NCBI RefSeq assembly: GCF_014648275.1 | Contig: NZ_BMQU01000004.1 | Location: 124,001-188,000 of the forward strand | Direction: 5' to 3' | From: Pseudomonas laurentiana | GTDB lineage: Bacteria; Pseudomonadota; Gammaproteobacteria; Pseudomonadales; Pseudomonadaceae | Length of the DNA: 64,000 bases | Part shown: piece after piece, positions 20,393 to 28,965 of the stretch | Numbering within the stretch: the first letter of the stretch is position 1 | Layout of the letters: every line of letters starts with the position of its first letter | Made by a program: the position numbers and the translations under genes | The notes under the pieces: model-generated | What the model saw: the letters and a program-made list of their open reading frames with translations, nothing else | The model's database searches: none | What the model was told of the DNA's origin: nothing

Positions 20393-20656
20393 TCAGATGC
20401 CCATGCTTTGCAGGCTCTGAACGATGTTGCGCAAGGTGGCTGTCAGGCCGGGGTGGTCGACTTCGAAGCGTTCGACCGCCAGGTTCACGCCGTCTACCAG
20501 GTTGTTATCAGGGGAGGCGGCCTCCAGTTTGAGCTCGGCTTCGATTTGCTGCATCAGTTGTTGCAGGTTCTCACGCTCTTCCAATGAGAGCGGTGGATTT
20601 TGCTCCAGTTGCTCGCGCAGGGTATCGATTTGCTGTTGCAGTTCGCGGGCAGGCAT
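20393..20656 (-). CDS. Small DUF4404-family protein
   Basis: 87 residues, almost entirely helical: an N-terminal heptad-rich stretch (LQQQIDTLREQLEQ, ENLQQLMQQIEAEL) and a C-terminal VERFEVDHPGLTATLRNIVQSLQSMGI. This matches the DUF4404 pattern. Function is unknown. GGGAGAA precedes the ATG. It sits between queF and the HAD-like gene, in the same relative place as in P. aeruginosa. Confidence 0.75.
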   Translation of the reverse strand: MPARELQQQIDTLREQLEQNPPLSLEERENLQQLMQQIEAELKLEAASPDNNLVDGVNLAVERFEVDHPGLTATLRNIVQSLQSMGI

Positions 20657-20778
20657 GATGTTCTCCCTTTATGAATAGGCACAGCCATGAACCACCGCGG
20701 GCAGCGAAGGTCCATGCCATGTCTGACAGGGTAATCCACCCGGCGTTGCTTTGCATGACCCGGATCAACGGTAGGGTG

Positions 20779-21363
20779 TCAGGGTTTTTCACCCTTGAGT
20801 CGGCGTTGTCCTATATCGGTCAGGCACTCGTCGAGTGCTTCCAGATGGTCGATGACCGAATGCACACCCAGGGCATAGAGCTGCAGTGTCGCTTTGCCGC
20901 GTTTTTGCGCCTGCTCTTGCGGGCCCAAGGCGTGCCACTGGCTGCTGCTCAAACCGCACAGTGAGCCGCATGCGGCCAGTCCGATGGTCCAGAGGCCGGC
21001 GTTGAGCCCTGACTGCAGCAACCTGGGCTCCCCGCTGACCAGTACGCAGCCGTCCAGCTGGTTGACCTTCAGCGCCATCAACGTTTGCCAGCAGGCGTCC
21101 GGTGCCGGCCACGGTGTGCTGTAGGTGCTGGTGTAGGGTCGTAGCCAATCGGGCAGGGAGCGACTCAATTGCTCGGTCGCTGTACTGGGCGTTTCGTCGA
21201 TCCAGCCGCAGGGCACGGCCTGTTTGTGCAGACGCTCCAATGCCTGGTGCGCGCCTGGCGTCAGTTGCGGCGAAGGGTCCACGCTGTTGTTACGCGCGCC
21301 AAAGTCAACCAGACAGCCGCGTAGACCGAACAACAGTGCGGTTAAAGCAGGTGATTGGGGCAT
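20779..21363 (-). CDS. HAD-like protein related to phosphonoacetaldehyde hydrolase, nucleophile missing
   Basis: 194 residues. The N-terminus aligns with phosphonatase motif I, which normally reads FDWAGT-VDFGS; here it is LFGLRGCLVDFGA, so the nucleophilic Asp is Gly13 and the following residues are also changed. The later AALGVHSVIDHLEALDECLTDI end and a central LDGCVLVSGEPRLLQSGLNAG, resembling the helical HAD motif III/IV region, keep the fold recognisable. It is therefore probably not a phosphatase by the usual mechanism. ATG 21363 was chosen by the family start; 33 more codons are open upstream. Function is unknown. Confidence 0.65.
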   Translation of the reverse strand: MPQSPALTALLFGLRGCLVDFGARNNSVDPSPQLTPGAHQALERLHKQAVPCGWIDETPSTATEQLSRSLPDWLRPYTSTYSTPWPAPDACWQTLMALKVNQLDGCVLVSGEPRLLQSGLNAGLWTIGLAACGSLCGLSSSQWHALGPQEQAQKRGKATLQLYALGVHSVIDHLEALDECLTDIGQRRLKGEKP

Positions 21364-21468
21364 GGCATCGTCCCTGAAATAACCTTGCACGCTACGCTCA
21401 GTGGGTGACAGCCAGATGACAATCAAACGGTGCAGTGATTGCATTTTGTGGATGCCTGTCATGTCGCG

Positions 21469-21498
21469 CTGACTAATCTAAGGTAGACCCTTTATACT
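21469..21498 (+). promoter_or_regulatory. Putative sigma-70 promoter for mlaA
   Basis: CTGACT (21469-21474) and TATACT (21493-21498) are 18 bp apart, 58 bases before the mlaA start. The -10 is a near-consensus match; the -35 is weaker. Confidence 0.45.
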
Positions 21499-21556
21499 GG
21501 TCTCATTTTTGAGTTTAAGGCGCTATGGCGCTTTGTGATTGTCGAGGAGTGAGTGT

Positions 21557-22261
21557 ATGCACAGGATTGGTACAGGCTTGATTGATCGGATGACCCGTGT
21601 CTGCGTCTGTGCCGGGCTACTGCTGGGGCCTCTGGCGGCTCAGGCAGCAACCGAGGAAGACCCATGGGAGAGCATTAACCGTCCCATCTTCCGCTTCAAC
21701 GATACGATCGACACCTATGCGCTCAAGCCTCTGGCGCAAGGCTACCAGGCCGTTACTCCGCAGTTCCTGGAAGACGGCATCCACAACATGTTTCGCAACA
21801 TCGGCGATGTCGGCAACCTGGCCAACGATGTCCTGCAGCTCAAGCCTCGTGCTGCCGGCGTGGACACAGCACGGCTTATCGTCAACACCACCTTTGGTAT
21901 TGCCGGCTTCTTCGATGTGGGTACCAAGATGGGCCTGGAGCGTAACGACGAAGACTTCGGCCAGACCCTGGGTTACTGGGGTGTGAGCAGCGGGCCCTAC
22001 GTCGTGCTGCCGTTCCTCGGCCCAAGCAACGTCCGTGATGCCATTTCCAAGTACCCGGACACCTACACCGCCCCCTACCGTTACATGGACCATATCCCGA
22101 CCCGTAACTCCAGCATTGGCGTCGATGTAGTGGACACCCGTGCCAGTCTGTTGTCGGCCGAGAAGATGATTCGTGGCGACAAGTACACCTTCATCCGCAA
22201 CGCCTACCTGCAAAACCGTGAGTTCAAGGTCAAGGATGGGCAGGTCGAAGACGACTTCTGA
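21557..22261 (+). CDS. mlaA: MlaA/VacJ phospholipid-transport protein, secreted without lipobox
   Basis: Outer-membrane component of the Mla pathway that removes mislocalised phospholipids from the outer leaflet. 234 residues with the VacJ core: EDPWESINRPIFRFND, FRNIGDVGNLANDVLQLK, RLIVNTTFGIAGFFDV, EDFGQTLGYWGVSSGPYVVLPFLGPS. E. coli MlaA is a lipoprotein; here the signal peptide ends LAAQA before ATEEDPWE with no Cys at the cleavage site, so signal peptidase I processing is predicted. GAGGAG lies seven bases before the ATG at 21557. The other Mla genes are not in the window. Confidence 0.92.
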   Translation: MHRIGTGLIDRMTRVCVCAGLLLGPLAAQAATEEDPWESINRPIFRFNDTIDTYALKPLAQGYQAVTPQFLEDGIHNMFRNIGDVGNLANDVLQLKPRAAGVDTARLIVNTTFGIAGFFDVGTKMGLERNDEDFGQTLGYWGVSSGPYVVLPFLGPSNVRDAISKYPDTYTAPYRYMDHIPTRNSSIGVDVVDTRASLLSAEKMIRGDKYTFIRNAYLQNREFKVKDGQVEDDF

Positions 22262-22282
22262 TCCACAGAACCGCGAGAAGCT

Positions 22283-22360
22283 GGCCCAGGCGCTGGTTTC
22301 GCTGGCAAGACCCGCTCCCGTGGGGGGCTGGCTTGCCTGCGAGGGTATGGTCAGGGCTCA
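22283..22360. repeat. REP-like element after mlaA
   Basis: TTTCGCTGGCAAGACCCGCTCC followed by an inverted GGCTTGCCTGCGAG resembles the Pseudomonas REP pair and shares the CAAGACCCGCTCC core with the array at 53474. Confidence 0.5.
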
Positions 22361-22393
22361 GTAGCAGGCACCGACGTGTTTCATGGGTGTTGC

Positions 22394-22693
22394 TCAGTGC
22401 ATTTCGATGATGCGCAGGCCCAGTTTCTGCTGGCCTTCGGCCTGGTCGGCAATCCACACGACCCGGGTGCTGGCCTCCAGCCCCTTGAGGGCAGGGTGGT
22501 CAGAGTCGATACGCACCTCAAGCGCGTCACCGACCTTGAACGAGCGAGGTGCCTGTACCTGCAGGCCGCTGCTGGAAAGATCCAGACACACAGCGGCAAT
22601 GACCTGATCGGCGTGGATAATGCTGACATCCTTGTCCACTCTCATTCGAATGAAATCGCGCTTTTCACTGTAGTCTGCATGGATTCGACTCAT
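22394..22693 (-). CDS. Small single-domain PilZ protein
   Basis: 99 residues consisting only of a PilZ domain. The c-di-GMP motif is present as EKRDFIRMRVD (residues 9-19, RxxxR) and CLDLSSSGLQVQAP (D-x-S-x-x-G, about residues 36-49). ATG 22693 was chosen: GAAGGA lies seven bases upstream. It converges on mlaA and is divergent from rssB, a position it also occupies in other pseudomonads. The effector target is unknown. Confidence 0.85.
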   Translation of the reverse strand: MSRIHADYSEKRDFIRMRVDKDVSIIHADQVIAAVCLDLSSSGLQVQAPRSFKVGDALEVRIDSDHPALKGLEASTRVVWIADQAEGQQKLGLRIIEMH

Positions 22694-22842
22694 GCCTGCA
22701 TCCTTCCATTGGGTTGCGGTCAAAGGCGTTTTTATAACTCCCGGCTCTTTGCGCTGTAAAGAGCATCAGCGACCATCGGCGTGAGCTTGAAACACCCGGC
22801 AGATGGGAGTACCGTCTGCGCCTTACAGGGCACCTCTGAAAT

Positions 22843-22871
22843 TTGATGGGCAGGTCATCTTGTCCTACAAC
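22843..22871 (+). promoter_or_regulatory. Putative sigma-70 promoter for rssBC
   Basis: TTGATG (22843-22848) and TACAAC (22866-22871) with a 17-bp spacer, 20 bases before the GTG of rssB. Confidence 0.4.
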
Positions 22872-22891
22872 TCATAGAAGAGAGGCTAGAA

Positions 22892-24148
22892 GTGAATCCA
22901 GTAAGTGCGCTCCGGCCCGACCGAGCCGCCTACCCCAACCTATTTCTGGCGCCGTTTGCCCACATGCAGAAAACCAGTGCAACGCTGCTGATAATCGACG
23001 ATGACGACGTAGTACGTGCCAGTCTCGCCGCCTACCTCGAAGACAGCGGTTTCAATGTCCTGCAAGCGAGTAATGGCCAGCAGGGCCTTCAAGTCTTCGA
23101 GCAGAACCAGCCCGATCTCGTGATTTGCGACCTGCGCATGCCGCAGATGGGTGGCCTGGAGTTGATTCGCCAGGTCACTGAGCGCACGCCTGATCTGCCG
23201 GTCATTGTGGTGTCTGGCGCCGGGGTCATGAATGACGCCGTCGAAGCGCTGCGACTGGGTGCTGCCGATTACCTGATCAAGCCCCTGGAAGACCTTGCAG
23301 TACTTGAGCACTCGGTGCGTCGAGCGCTGGACCGTGCGCAGTTGGTACTGGAAAACCAGCGCTACCGGGAGAAGCTTGAAGCGGCCAACCGTGAACTGGA
23401 AGCCAGCCTGCACTTGTTGCAGGAAGACCAGACCGCGGGTCGTCAGGTACAGATGAACATGCTGCCGGAAAGCCCTTGGGTGGCTGGCGACTTTTCATTC
23501 GAGCACCAGATCATTCCGTCGCTCTACCTTTCGGGCGATTTTGCCGATTACTTCCGTGTCGATGAGCGTCGGATTGCCTTTTACCTGGCGGATGTTTCCG
23601 GCCATGGGGCGTCGTCCGCCTTCGTCACGGTGCTGCTCAAGTTCATGACCACGCGCCTGTTGTTCGAGTTCAAGCGCAGTGGCACCCTGCGTGACTTCAA
23701 GCCATCGGAAGTGCTAGGGCACATCAACCGAGGCTTGATCAACTGCAAGCTGGGTAAACATGTCACTATGGTAGGTGGCGTGATCGATGAAGACACCGGT
23801 CTTTTGACGTACAGCATTGGCGGGCACTTGCCATTGCCAGTCTTGTATACCCCTGGCCAAAGCCGTTACCTGGAAGGCCGTGGGCTACCAGTGGGGTTGT
23901 TCGAGGAAGCCACTTACCAGGATCTGGTCATGGAGTTGCCACCGGCATTCAGCCTTACGCTGCTGTCTGATGGCATTCTGGATCTTTTGCCTGGCAGTAC
24001 ACTCAAAGATAAAGAAGCTGCCTTGCCGGAAATCGTCAAGGCAGCAGGCGGCAGCCTGGATGGGCTGCGGCAACGATTCGGATTGGCTACGCTTGGGGAG
24101 ATGCCGGATGATATCGCCCTATTGGTGTTGAGCAGGAACCTTCAATGA
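22892..24148 (+). CDS. rssB: Response regulator with PP2C-type phosphatase output, RssB
   Basis: Receiver domain plus SpoIIE-like PPM phosphatase. The acidic pocket IIDDDDVV is near 34-41, the phospho-acceptor Asp80 is in VICDLRMPQMGG, and the switch Lys is in YLIKPLEDL. A coiled linker (~145-185) precedes the phosphatase (from about 200) with LSGDFADYFRVDE, FYLADVSGHGASSAFV, and the metal-binding LLSDGILDLLPG and MPDDIALLVL. In Pseudomonas this protein controls RpoS via the antagonist RssC. The start was set at GTG 22892 because AGAGG lies six bases upstream; the ATG at 22964 (394 residues) is the form often annotated but lacks a ribosome site. Confidence 0.9.
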   Translation: MNPVSALRPDRAAYPNLFLAPFAHMQKTSATLLIIDDDDVVRASLAAYLEDSGFNVLQASNGQQGLQVFEQNQPDLVICDLRMPQMGGLELIRQVTERTPDLPVIVVSGAGVMNDAVEALRLGAADYLIKPLEDLAVLEHSVRRALDRAQLVLENQRYREKLEAANRELEASLHLLQEDQTAGRQVQMNMLPESPWVAGDFSFEHQIIPSLYLSGDFADYFRVDERRIAFYLADVSGHGASSAFVTVLLKFMTTRLLFEFKRSGTLRDFKPSEVLGHINRGLINCKLGKHVTMVGGVIDEDTGLLTYSIGGHLPLPVLYTPGQSRYLEGRGLPVGLFEEATYQDLVMELPPAFSLTLLSDGILDLLPGSTLKDKEAALPEIVKAAGGSLDGLRQRFGLATLGEMPDDIALLVLSRNLQ

Positions 24149-24627
24149 GTACTGGTAGAATCCAGTTCGCCGAGCAGAATGGCACCTTCGTCCTGAAGTT
24201 CGTCGGTGAAGTACGCCTTACCCTGTGTTCGGCGTTGGATGCGACTATTGAAAAAATCTTCACCGCGCTGAATTTCTCGGCGATCGTGATCGATTTGACC
24301 GAAACCCAAAGCATCGACAGCACCACGCTGGGCCTGCTGGCCAAGCTGTCGATTCTCTCGCGGCAGAAGGTTGGGCTGTTGCCGACCGTGGTCACTACCC
24401 ACGCCGACATCACCCGGCTGTTGCAGTCGATGGGTTTCGATCAGGTGTTCAACATCGTCGACCGGCCGATCCCGTGCCCGGAATGCCTCACCGACCTGCC
24501 GTCTCAGGATCAGAGCGAGGACGTGGTACGGGCCAAGGTGCTTGAGGCGCACAAGATCCTCATGGGCCTGAACGACTCCAACCGCGAAGCCTTTCACGAC
24601 CTGGTCAACGCCCTCGAGCGCACCTGA
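24145..24627 (+). CDS. rssC: STAS-domain anti-sigma factor antagonist RssC
   Basis: 160 residues. The STAS fold covers the first ~110 with the phosphorylatable serine context SIDSTTLGLLAKL (residues 56-68). The rest is a helical tail containing a CPECL pair of cysteines. It is the expected dephosphorylation substrate of the RssB phosphatase. ATGA overlap with rssB implies coupled, stoichiometric synthesis. Confidence 0.9.
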   Translation: MSTGRIQFAEQNGTFVLKFVGEVRLTLCSALDATIEKIFTALNFSAIVIDLTETQSIDSTTLGLLAKLSILSRQKVGLLPTVVTTHADITRLLQSMGFDQVFNIVDRPIPCPECLTDLPSQDQSEDVVRAKVLEAHKILMGLNDSNREAFHDLVNALERT

Positions 24628-24633
24628 TCGTGC

Positions 24634-24660
24634 CCAGGGGCGCGTTTCTGCGCACCCTGG
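24634..24660. terminator. Hairpin between convergent rssC and PhoD-like gene
   Basis: CCAGGG...CCCTGG (24634-24639 / 24655-24660) enclosing GCGC...GCGC, seven bases after the rssC stop. No U-run is present; possibly bidirectional. Confidence 0.45.
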
Positions 24661-24672
24661 TAACTTCCCTGA

Positions 24673-26592
24673 CTAATGGCGTTGCCCGCGAGGAAACTCG
24701 GTGGGCGGCGAGCCGTCGGCATTGAGCTGGAAAATCCGCTCCGGTTGCCCCTGCGCATTGAAGAACACTTGACCCAGGCCCGCGCTGTTCCACAGTCGCT
24801 CGCCGGCCTTGCTGTGGGCTGGCGTGCGAGGAATGACTTCCATGCGTCGACGCTTGGTCAGCCAGTTCAGGGGTGAGCGTGGCGAATACAGCCAGCGATT
24901 GAGGCGATCGAAGATCTCCAGCAGGCGTCGTGGGAATTGGTTTTTGATACCGCTGCTGGTGATCTGCCAGAGATGCGGGCTGCGCTGGCGCTGGCGAATC
25001 AGCACTTCGTAGACAAATGAGTAGTGCACATCGCCTGACAGGATCACGTAATGCCCGGGTGTGCGCGAGTGGCGGAAAATATTCAGGATCACCTGCGCCG
25101 CACCCCGATGAGCCATCCAGTTCTCGGCATCCACCAGCAGTGGATAGCCCAACCAACTGAACACCCGCTGAACCGTCTCGATCAGTTTGACCCCGAAGAT
25201 CGGTGCCGGCGAGACGATAATCACCGAGGGGTGGTCGAGCAGGACCTGTTGCAGTTCGCTCAGGGCTTCCCAGTCAAGCAGTCCTGATGGGCGCTTGAGG
25301 TTGCGCTCGCTGCGCCAGCGGCGGGTACGGGTGTCGAGTACCACCAGGGCAGGGGTGCTGGGCAGTGCATAGTGCCAATTCTGGAAGCGCAGCAACTCAC
25401 CGATCAGTGCGTCCTGTTGTGGGCTGGCCAGGTAACGGTCGCTGTCGGCGCTGTTGGCCAGGCCCTGATAGCCTTCCATTATCTGATTGAACGCATCCGG
25501 GTTGTTGCCCCAGCCCTGGCACAGCAGATAGCCGATCAGCGCATTGCCGATGATGCGCCGGGAGAAGGGGTGGCCATAGGCACTTTCCTCCCACTGCGCC
25601 GACAGGTTCCAGTCGTCGGTGATGTCATGGTCGTCGAAGATCATCAGGCTCGGCAGGTGCGCCAGCACGCGGGCAACCTGGCCAAGGCCTGCGACGAACT
25701 CACGGATCCGGGCCTGCTCATCGTCGTAGCGCTGTTGGCGCTCAGGTGTCAGTGCTGGCGGTTGCGGGTCGATCAGCGTCCAGCAGACGGGTGACCACAC
25801 CAGCAGGTACATGGCCATGACTTCGGCGAAGGTGACCAAGTGATTGTCGGCGTTGCTGCTCGTGAAAATAGGTTTGCTGGCACCGCCGAAAAAACGCTCG
25901 CGCAGGGTTTCGTTGCTCTTGATTTCCGGCAGCAGGTCGGCGCGATGGTAGTAACTGGCGGGGTGCTCATACAGTGCCGTACTGTCCTCGACCACTGCGC
26001 CCTCCAGGCGCTCCTCGAACAAGCCCAGGCGGGTGATCAAGGCATGGATCGCACGCAGCATGGGCCCGGCAACATCGTCGGCATAGATCTGATCGCCGCT
26101 CATCATCAGCAGTGCCGGGCGTGCCTGCGCACTGTGCGTTGCGGCCAGCAGCCTGTCGGCGCAGAGCAGGCCGTCTGCTGCGTCGAAGTGTGGTTTGCGG
26201 CAAGAGCCATGCAGCACGTTATCCAGTTGTGCGCGCACGACGAAATCAGGCCGTTGCTTGCCGTCATACAGCAGGTGCGGTGCCCAGTCGGCGATACGCT
26301 GCGGCTCGCTGGCGCTGTGAATGATCAGGTCATAGCCGATCGTTTCATCGACGGGTAACGGGGTGTCCAGCTTCACGTCGATCAAGTGCACAAAGGCATG
26401 CTGGCCAATCGGCACAATGCGGCAGCGTTGACCCTCCAGGGGCAGCTCAACCGGGATGGTGCCCGTGTAGTACAGCAACAGATCAGGCTGTAGCGGCTGT
26501 GAGGCGACCAGCCACATCACCAACCGTGAAGGTTCCAGGCGGCGTAGCAGCGGGCCGGCCAGTACCAGCGGCAAGGTAGGGTTTTCGGGCAT
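24673..26592 (-). CDS. PhoD-like metallophosphatase family protein
   Basis: 639 residues. The metallophosphatase core is visible as MMSGDQIYADDVAGP (about 163-177), LMIFDDHDITDDWN (about 315-328, the metal-binding D-DHD), LVVLDTRTRRW (about 413) and the terminal VILSGDVHYSF. These match the PhoD-like phosphatase domain. An N-terminal ~120-residue beta domain precedes it, as in PhoD. There is no signal peptide or Tat motif, so the protein should be cytoplasmic, unlike classical PhoD. Substrate is unknown. The ribosome site is poor, which weakens confidence in the exact start. Confidence 0.8.
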   Translation of the reverse strand: MPENPTLPLVLAGPLLRRLEPSRLVMWLVASQPLQPDLLLYYTGTIPVELPLEGQRCRIVPIGQHAFVHLIDVKLDTPLPVDETIGYDLIIHSASEPQRIADWAPHLLYDGKQRPDFVVRAQLDNVLHGSCRKPHFDAADGLLCADRLLAATHSAQARPALLMMSGDQIYADDVAGPMLRAIHALITRLGLFEERLEGAVVEDSTALYEHPASYYHRADLLPEIKSNETLRERFFGGASKPIFTSSNADNHLVTFAEVMAMYLLVWSPVCWTLIDPQPPALTPERQQRYDDEQARIREFVAGLGQVARVLAHLPSLMIFDDHDITDDWNLSAQWEESAYGHPFSRRIIGNALIGYLLCQGWGNNPDAFNQIMEGYQGLANSADSDRYLASPQQDALIGELLRFQNWHYALPSTPALVVLDTRTRRWRSERNLKRPSGLLDWEALSELQQVLLDHPSVIIVSPAPIFGVKLIETVQRVFSWLGYPLLVDAENWMAHRGAAQVILNIFRHSRTPGHYVILSGDVHYSFVYEVLIRQRQRSPHLWQITSSGIKNQFPRRLLEIFDRLNRWLYSPRSPLNWLTKRRRMEVIPRTPAHSKAGERLWNSAGLGQVFFNAQGQPERIFQLNADGSPPTEFPRGQRH

Positions 26593-26600
26593 CGGAAACT

Positions 26601-26625
26601 CAGGTCAACTCAGGTCAGCTCAGGG
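26601..26625. repeat. Short 10-bp tandem repeat
   Basis: Two and a half units of CAGGTCA(A/G)CT directly upstream of the PhoD-like gene. It could be a replication-slippage site; no function is assigned. Confidence 0.4.
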
Positions 26626-26648
26626 GGGGAGGCATGCGCGGGGAAGGT

Positions 26649-26674
26649 GTCGAAGCAGGCGAGCCTGCTTCGAC
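26649..26674. terminator. Perfect 12-bp inverted repeat after tal
   Basis: GTCGAAGCAGGC and GCCTGCTTCGAC (26649-26660 / 26663-26674) with a two-base centre, between the tal stop (26686) and the PhoD-like start. No U-tract is present. The structure is certain; termination or attenuation is inferred. Confidence 0.55.
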
Positions 26675-26685
26675 GGGGCATTGCC

Positions 26686-27612
26686 TCAGGCTTTTGCAGC
26701 CAGCAGGGCTTCGAGCTTTTCCTGGTCGCGGGCGAACTGACGGATACCTTCGGCCAGCTTTTCGGTACCCATGGCATCTTCGTTCATGGCCCAGCGGTAC
26801 TGGCTCTCGCTCAGGTGCTGGCGCGGCTCACCAGCCTGGCCCGGGCTGAGTTTGCGCACCAGAGCGCCTTGGTCGTCGGTCAGTTGCTGCAGCAGCTCAG
26901 GGCTGATGGTCAGGCGGTCGCAACCAGCCAGTTGCTCGATCTGGCCGATGTTGCGGAAGCTGGCGCCCATGACCACGGTGTCATAGCCGTTGGCCTTGTA
27001 GTAGTTGTAAATGCGCGTGACCGACTGCACGCCCGGGTCCTCCGCGCCAGCATATTCCTTGCCGGTCGACTTCTTGTACCAGTCATAGATCCGGCCCACG
27101 AATGGCGAGATCAGGAACACTCCGGCATCGGCACAGGCCACAGCCTGGGCGAACGAGAACAGCAGGGTCAGGTTGGTCTGGATGCCTTCGCGCTCAAGCT
27201 TCTCGGCAGCGCGAATACCTTCCCAGGTCGACGCCAGCTTGATCAGCACGCGGTCACGGCCAACGCCGGCCTTGTCGTACAGTTCGATCAGTTGGCGCGC
27301 CTTGCTCAGCAGGGCTGGCTCATCGAATGACAGGCGTGCATCCACTTCGGTGGAAATACGCCCCGGAATGACTTTCAGGATACCGCTGCCGACGGCCACC
27401 GCGAAGGCATCGCAGGCCAGCCCCAGGTCCCCTTTGCTGTTACGCACTGCCTGGTCGAGCAGTTCAGCGTAACCGGGCATCGCCGCGGCCTTGAGCAGCA
27501 GCGATGGGTTGGTGGTGGCATCGACGGGCTTGAGGCGGCTGATTGCATCAATATCGCCGGTGTCGGCAACCACGGTAGTGAACTGCTTGAGTTGGTCCAG
27601 CTTGGAAGTCAT
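26686..27612 (-). CDS. tal: Transaldolase
   Basis: Pentose-phosphate pathway enzyme transferring dihydroxyacetone units, 308 residues, class I (TalB type). Substrate motifs: [28 protein letters not shown] at the N-terminus; the Schiff-base Lys lies in [19 protein letters not shown] (about residues 129-147); [15 protein letters not shown] follows, then [16 protein letters not shown] 27612 gives the usual [12 protein letters not shown] start; nine more codons are open upstream. Confidence 0.97.
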   Translation of the reverse strand: MTSKLDQLKQFTTVVADTGDIDAISRLKPVDATTNPSLLLKAAAMPGYAELLDQAVRNSKGDLGLACDAFAVAVGSGILKVIPGRISTEVDARLSFDEPALLSKARQLIELYDKAGVGRDRVLIKLASTWEGIRAAEKLEREGIQTNLTLLFSFAQAVACADAGVFLISPFVGRIYDWYKKSTGKEYAGAEDPGVQSVTRIYNYYKANGYDTVVMGASFRNIGQIEQLAGCDRLTISPELLQQLTDDQGALVRKLSPGQAGEPRQHLSESQYRWAMNEDAMGTEKLAEGIRQFARDQEKLEALLAAKA

Positions 27613-27736
27613 GAGCGTGCTCTGTCCTGTGCGATTCATACGACATTACCCGAGGCCCGCCAGCCGCTCAAGGGCCGTGCTGGCAGGCAGGAGGTCGATA
27701 ACCTTTCGAGTCGTAAAGCGCGCACAGGTTCCGGGC

Positions 27737-28738
27737 TTAACGTCCTTGCAAAAGTTGGCTGGCCTGATCGAGCAAGCCCAGTGGATCTTGCGTCTTGTGA
27801 ATGTCCACCGACAGCAACTGACGAAACTTGCGCGCCCCCGGGAAGCCCTGGCCGAGGCCGAGAACATGCCGGGTGACATGGTGCATCGCCCCGCCCGACG
27901 CAAGGTGTGCCGCGATGTACGGGCGCAGCTTGGCCAGCGCTTCACTGCGCGAAATCACTGCAGCCGTACTGCCGAACAGCTGTTGATCAACTTCGGCCAA
28001 CAGGTAAGGGTTGTGATACGCCTCGCGGCCCAGCATCACCCCGTCGAAGGTCTGCAAGTGCGCCTTGCACTCCTCCAGCGTCTTGATGCCGCCGTTGAGG
28101 ATAAGCTCCAGGTCTGGGAAGTCCTGCTTCAATTGCGCAGCCACGTCATAGCGCAGGGGGGGTATCTCGCGGTTCTCCTTGGGCGACAGGCCTTCGAGAA
28201 TCGCGATGCGGGCATGTACCGTGAAACTGCGGCAGCCGGCCTCACGTACCTGGCCGACGAAATCGCACAGCTCGGCATAACTGTCGCGGCCATTGATGCC
28301 AATCCGGTGTTTGACCGTCACCGGAATATCCACGGCATCGATCATCGCCTTCACGCAATCGGCGACCAACGCCGGATGGCCCATCAGGCAGGCGCCGATC
28401 ATATTGTTCTGCACCCGGTCGCTCGGGCAGCCGACGTTCAGGTTCACCTCGTCATAGCCCGCGCCCTGAGCCAGACGTGCACAGGCCGCCAGGTCAGCCG
28501 GAACACTGCCGCCGAGTTGCAATGCCAGCGGGTACTCGGCCTCGTCATGGCGCAGAAAACGTTCCGCATCACCGTGCAGCAATGCACCGGTGGTGACCAT
28601 CTCGGTGTAGAGCAGGGCGTTTTGGGACAGCAGCCGGAGGAAGAAACGGCAGTGGCGGTCAGTCCAGTCCATCATCGGCGCAACAGAAAAGCGCCGAGAA
28701 GGCTCTGGTGTAATGGTTTTGGCGGTGTTCGAGGGCAT
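27737..28738 (-). CDS. dusA: tRNA-dihydrouridine(20/20a) synthase DusA
   Basis: FMN enzyme reducing uridines 20/20a in the tRNA D-loop, 333 residues. Signature elements: VAPMMDWTDRHCRFFLR, the catalytic Cys in EVNLNVGCPSDRVQNNMIGACLM, the HRIG of TVKHRIGINGRDSY, phosphate-binding LILNGGIKTLEE and GVMLGREAYHNP. The HRIGI and PSDRVQ variants are those of DusA rather than DusB/C. It is separated from tal by 124 bases and marks the left edge of the accessory region. Confidence 0.95.
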   Translation of the reverse strand: MPSNTAKTITPEPSRRFSVAPMMDWTDRHCRFFLRLLSQNALLYTEMVTTGALLHGDAERFLRHDEAEYPLALQLGGSVPADLAACARLAQGAGYDEVNLNVGCPSDRVQNNMIGACLMGHPALVADCVKAMIDAVDIPVTVKHRIGINGRDSYAELCDFVGQVREAGCRSFTVHARIAILEGLSPKENREIPPLRYDVAAQLKQDFPDLELILNGGIKTLEECKAHLQTFDGVMLGREAYHNPYLLAEVDQQLFGSTAAVISRSEALAKLRPYIAAHLASGGAMHHVTRHVLGLGQGFPGARKFRQLLSVDIHKTQDPLGLLDQASQLLQGR

Positions 28739-28858
28739 TGGGAGCGTCTGCAGAGGTACGATTGGGGCGATTGCGGCTGTCGTGGAGTTTATCAGGAAAA
28801 GGGTGGTTTCGGCTGCGCAAGGACGGTCTGAGCAGGAAGCTCTGAGCTGCTAGGCCTG

Positions 28859-28957
28859 GCTGCCTGGCTGCGTCGGCATGCGTTGAATAGCGCCAAGGCG
28901 GTTGTTGGCGCGTTACGCTGTGTGCCTTGCATTTATAACAAAGCACACAGTGTGTAA
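28859..28957 (+). pseudogene. Remnant of a DUF3077 gene (C-terminal ~18 codons)
   Basis: The plus strand reads AAWLRRHALNSAKAVVGAL, matching AAWLLRHTLSSAKAVVDAL of the intact DUF3077 protein at 30661. By hand count, 47 of 57 bases agree. No upstream coding part or start remains, and a stop follows at 28955. This is a decayed or truncated second copy lying between dusA and the AT-rich lipoprotein gene. Confidence 0.6.
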
Positions 28958-28965
28958 GCATGTGG

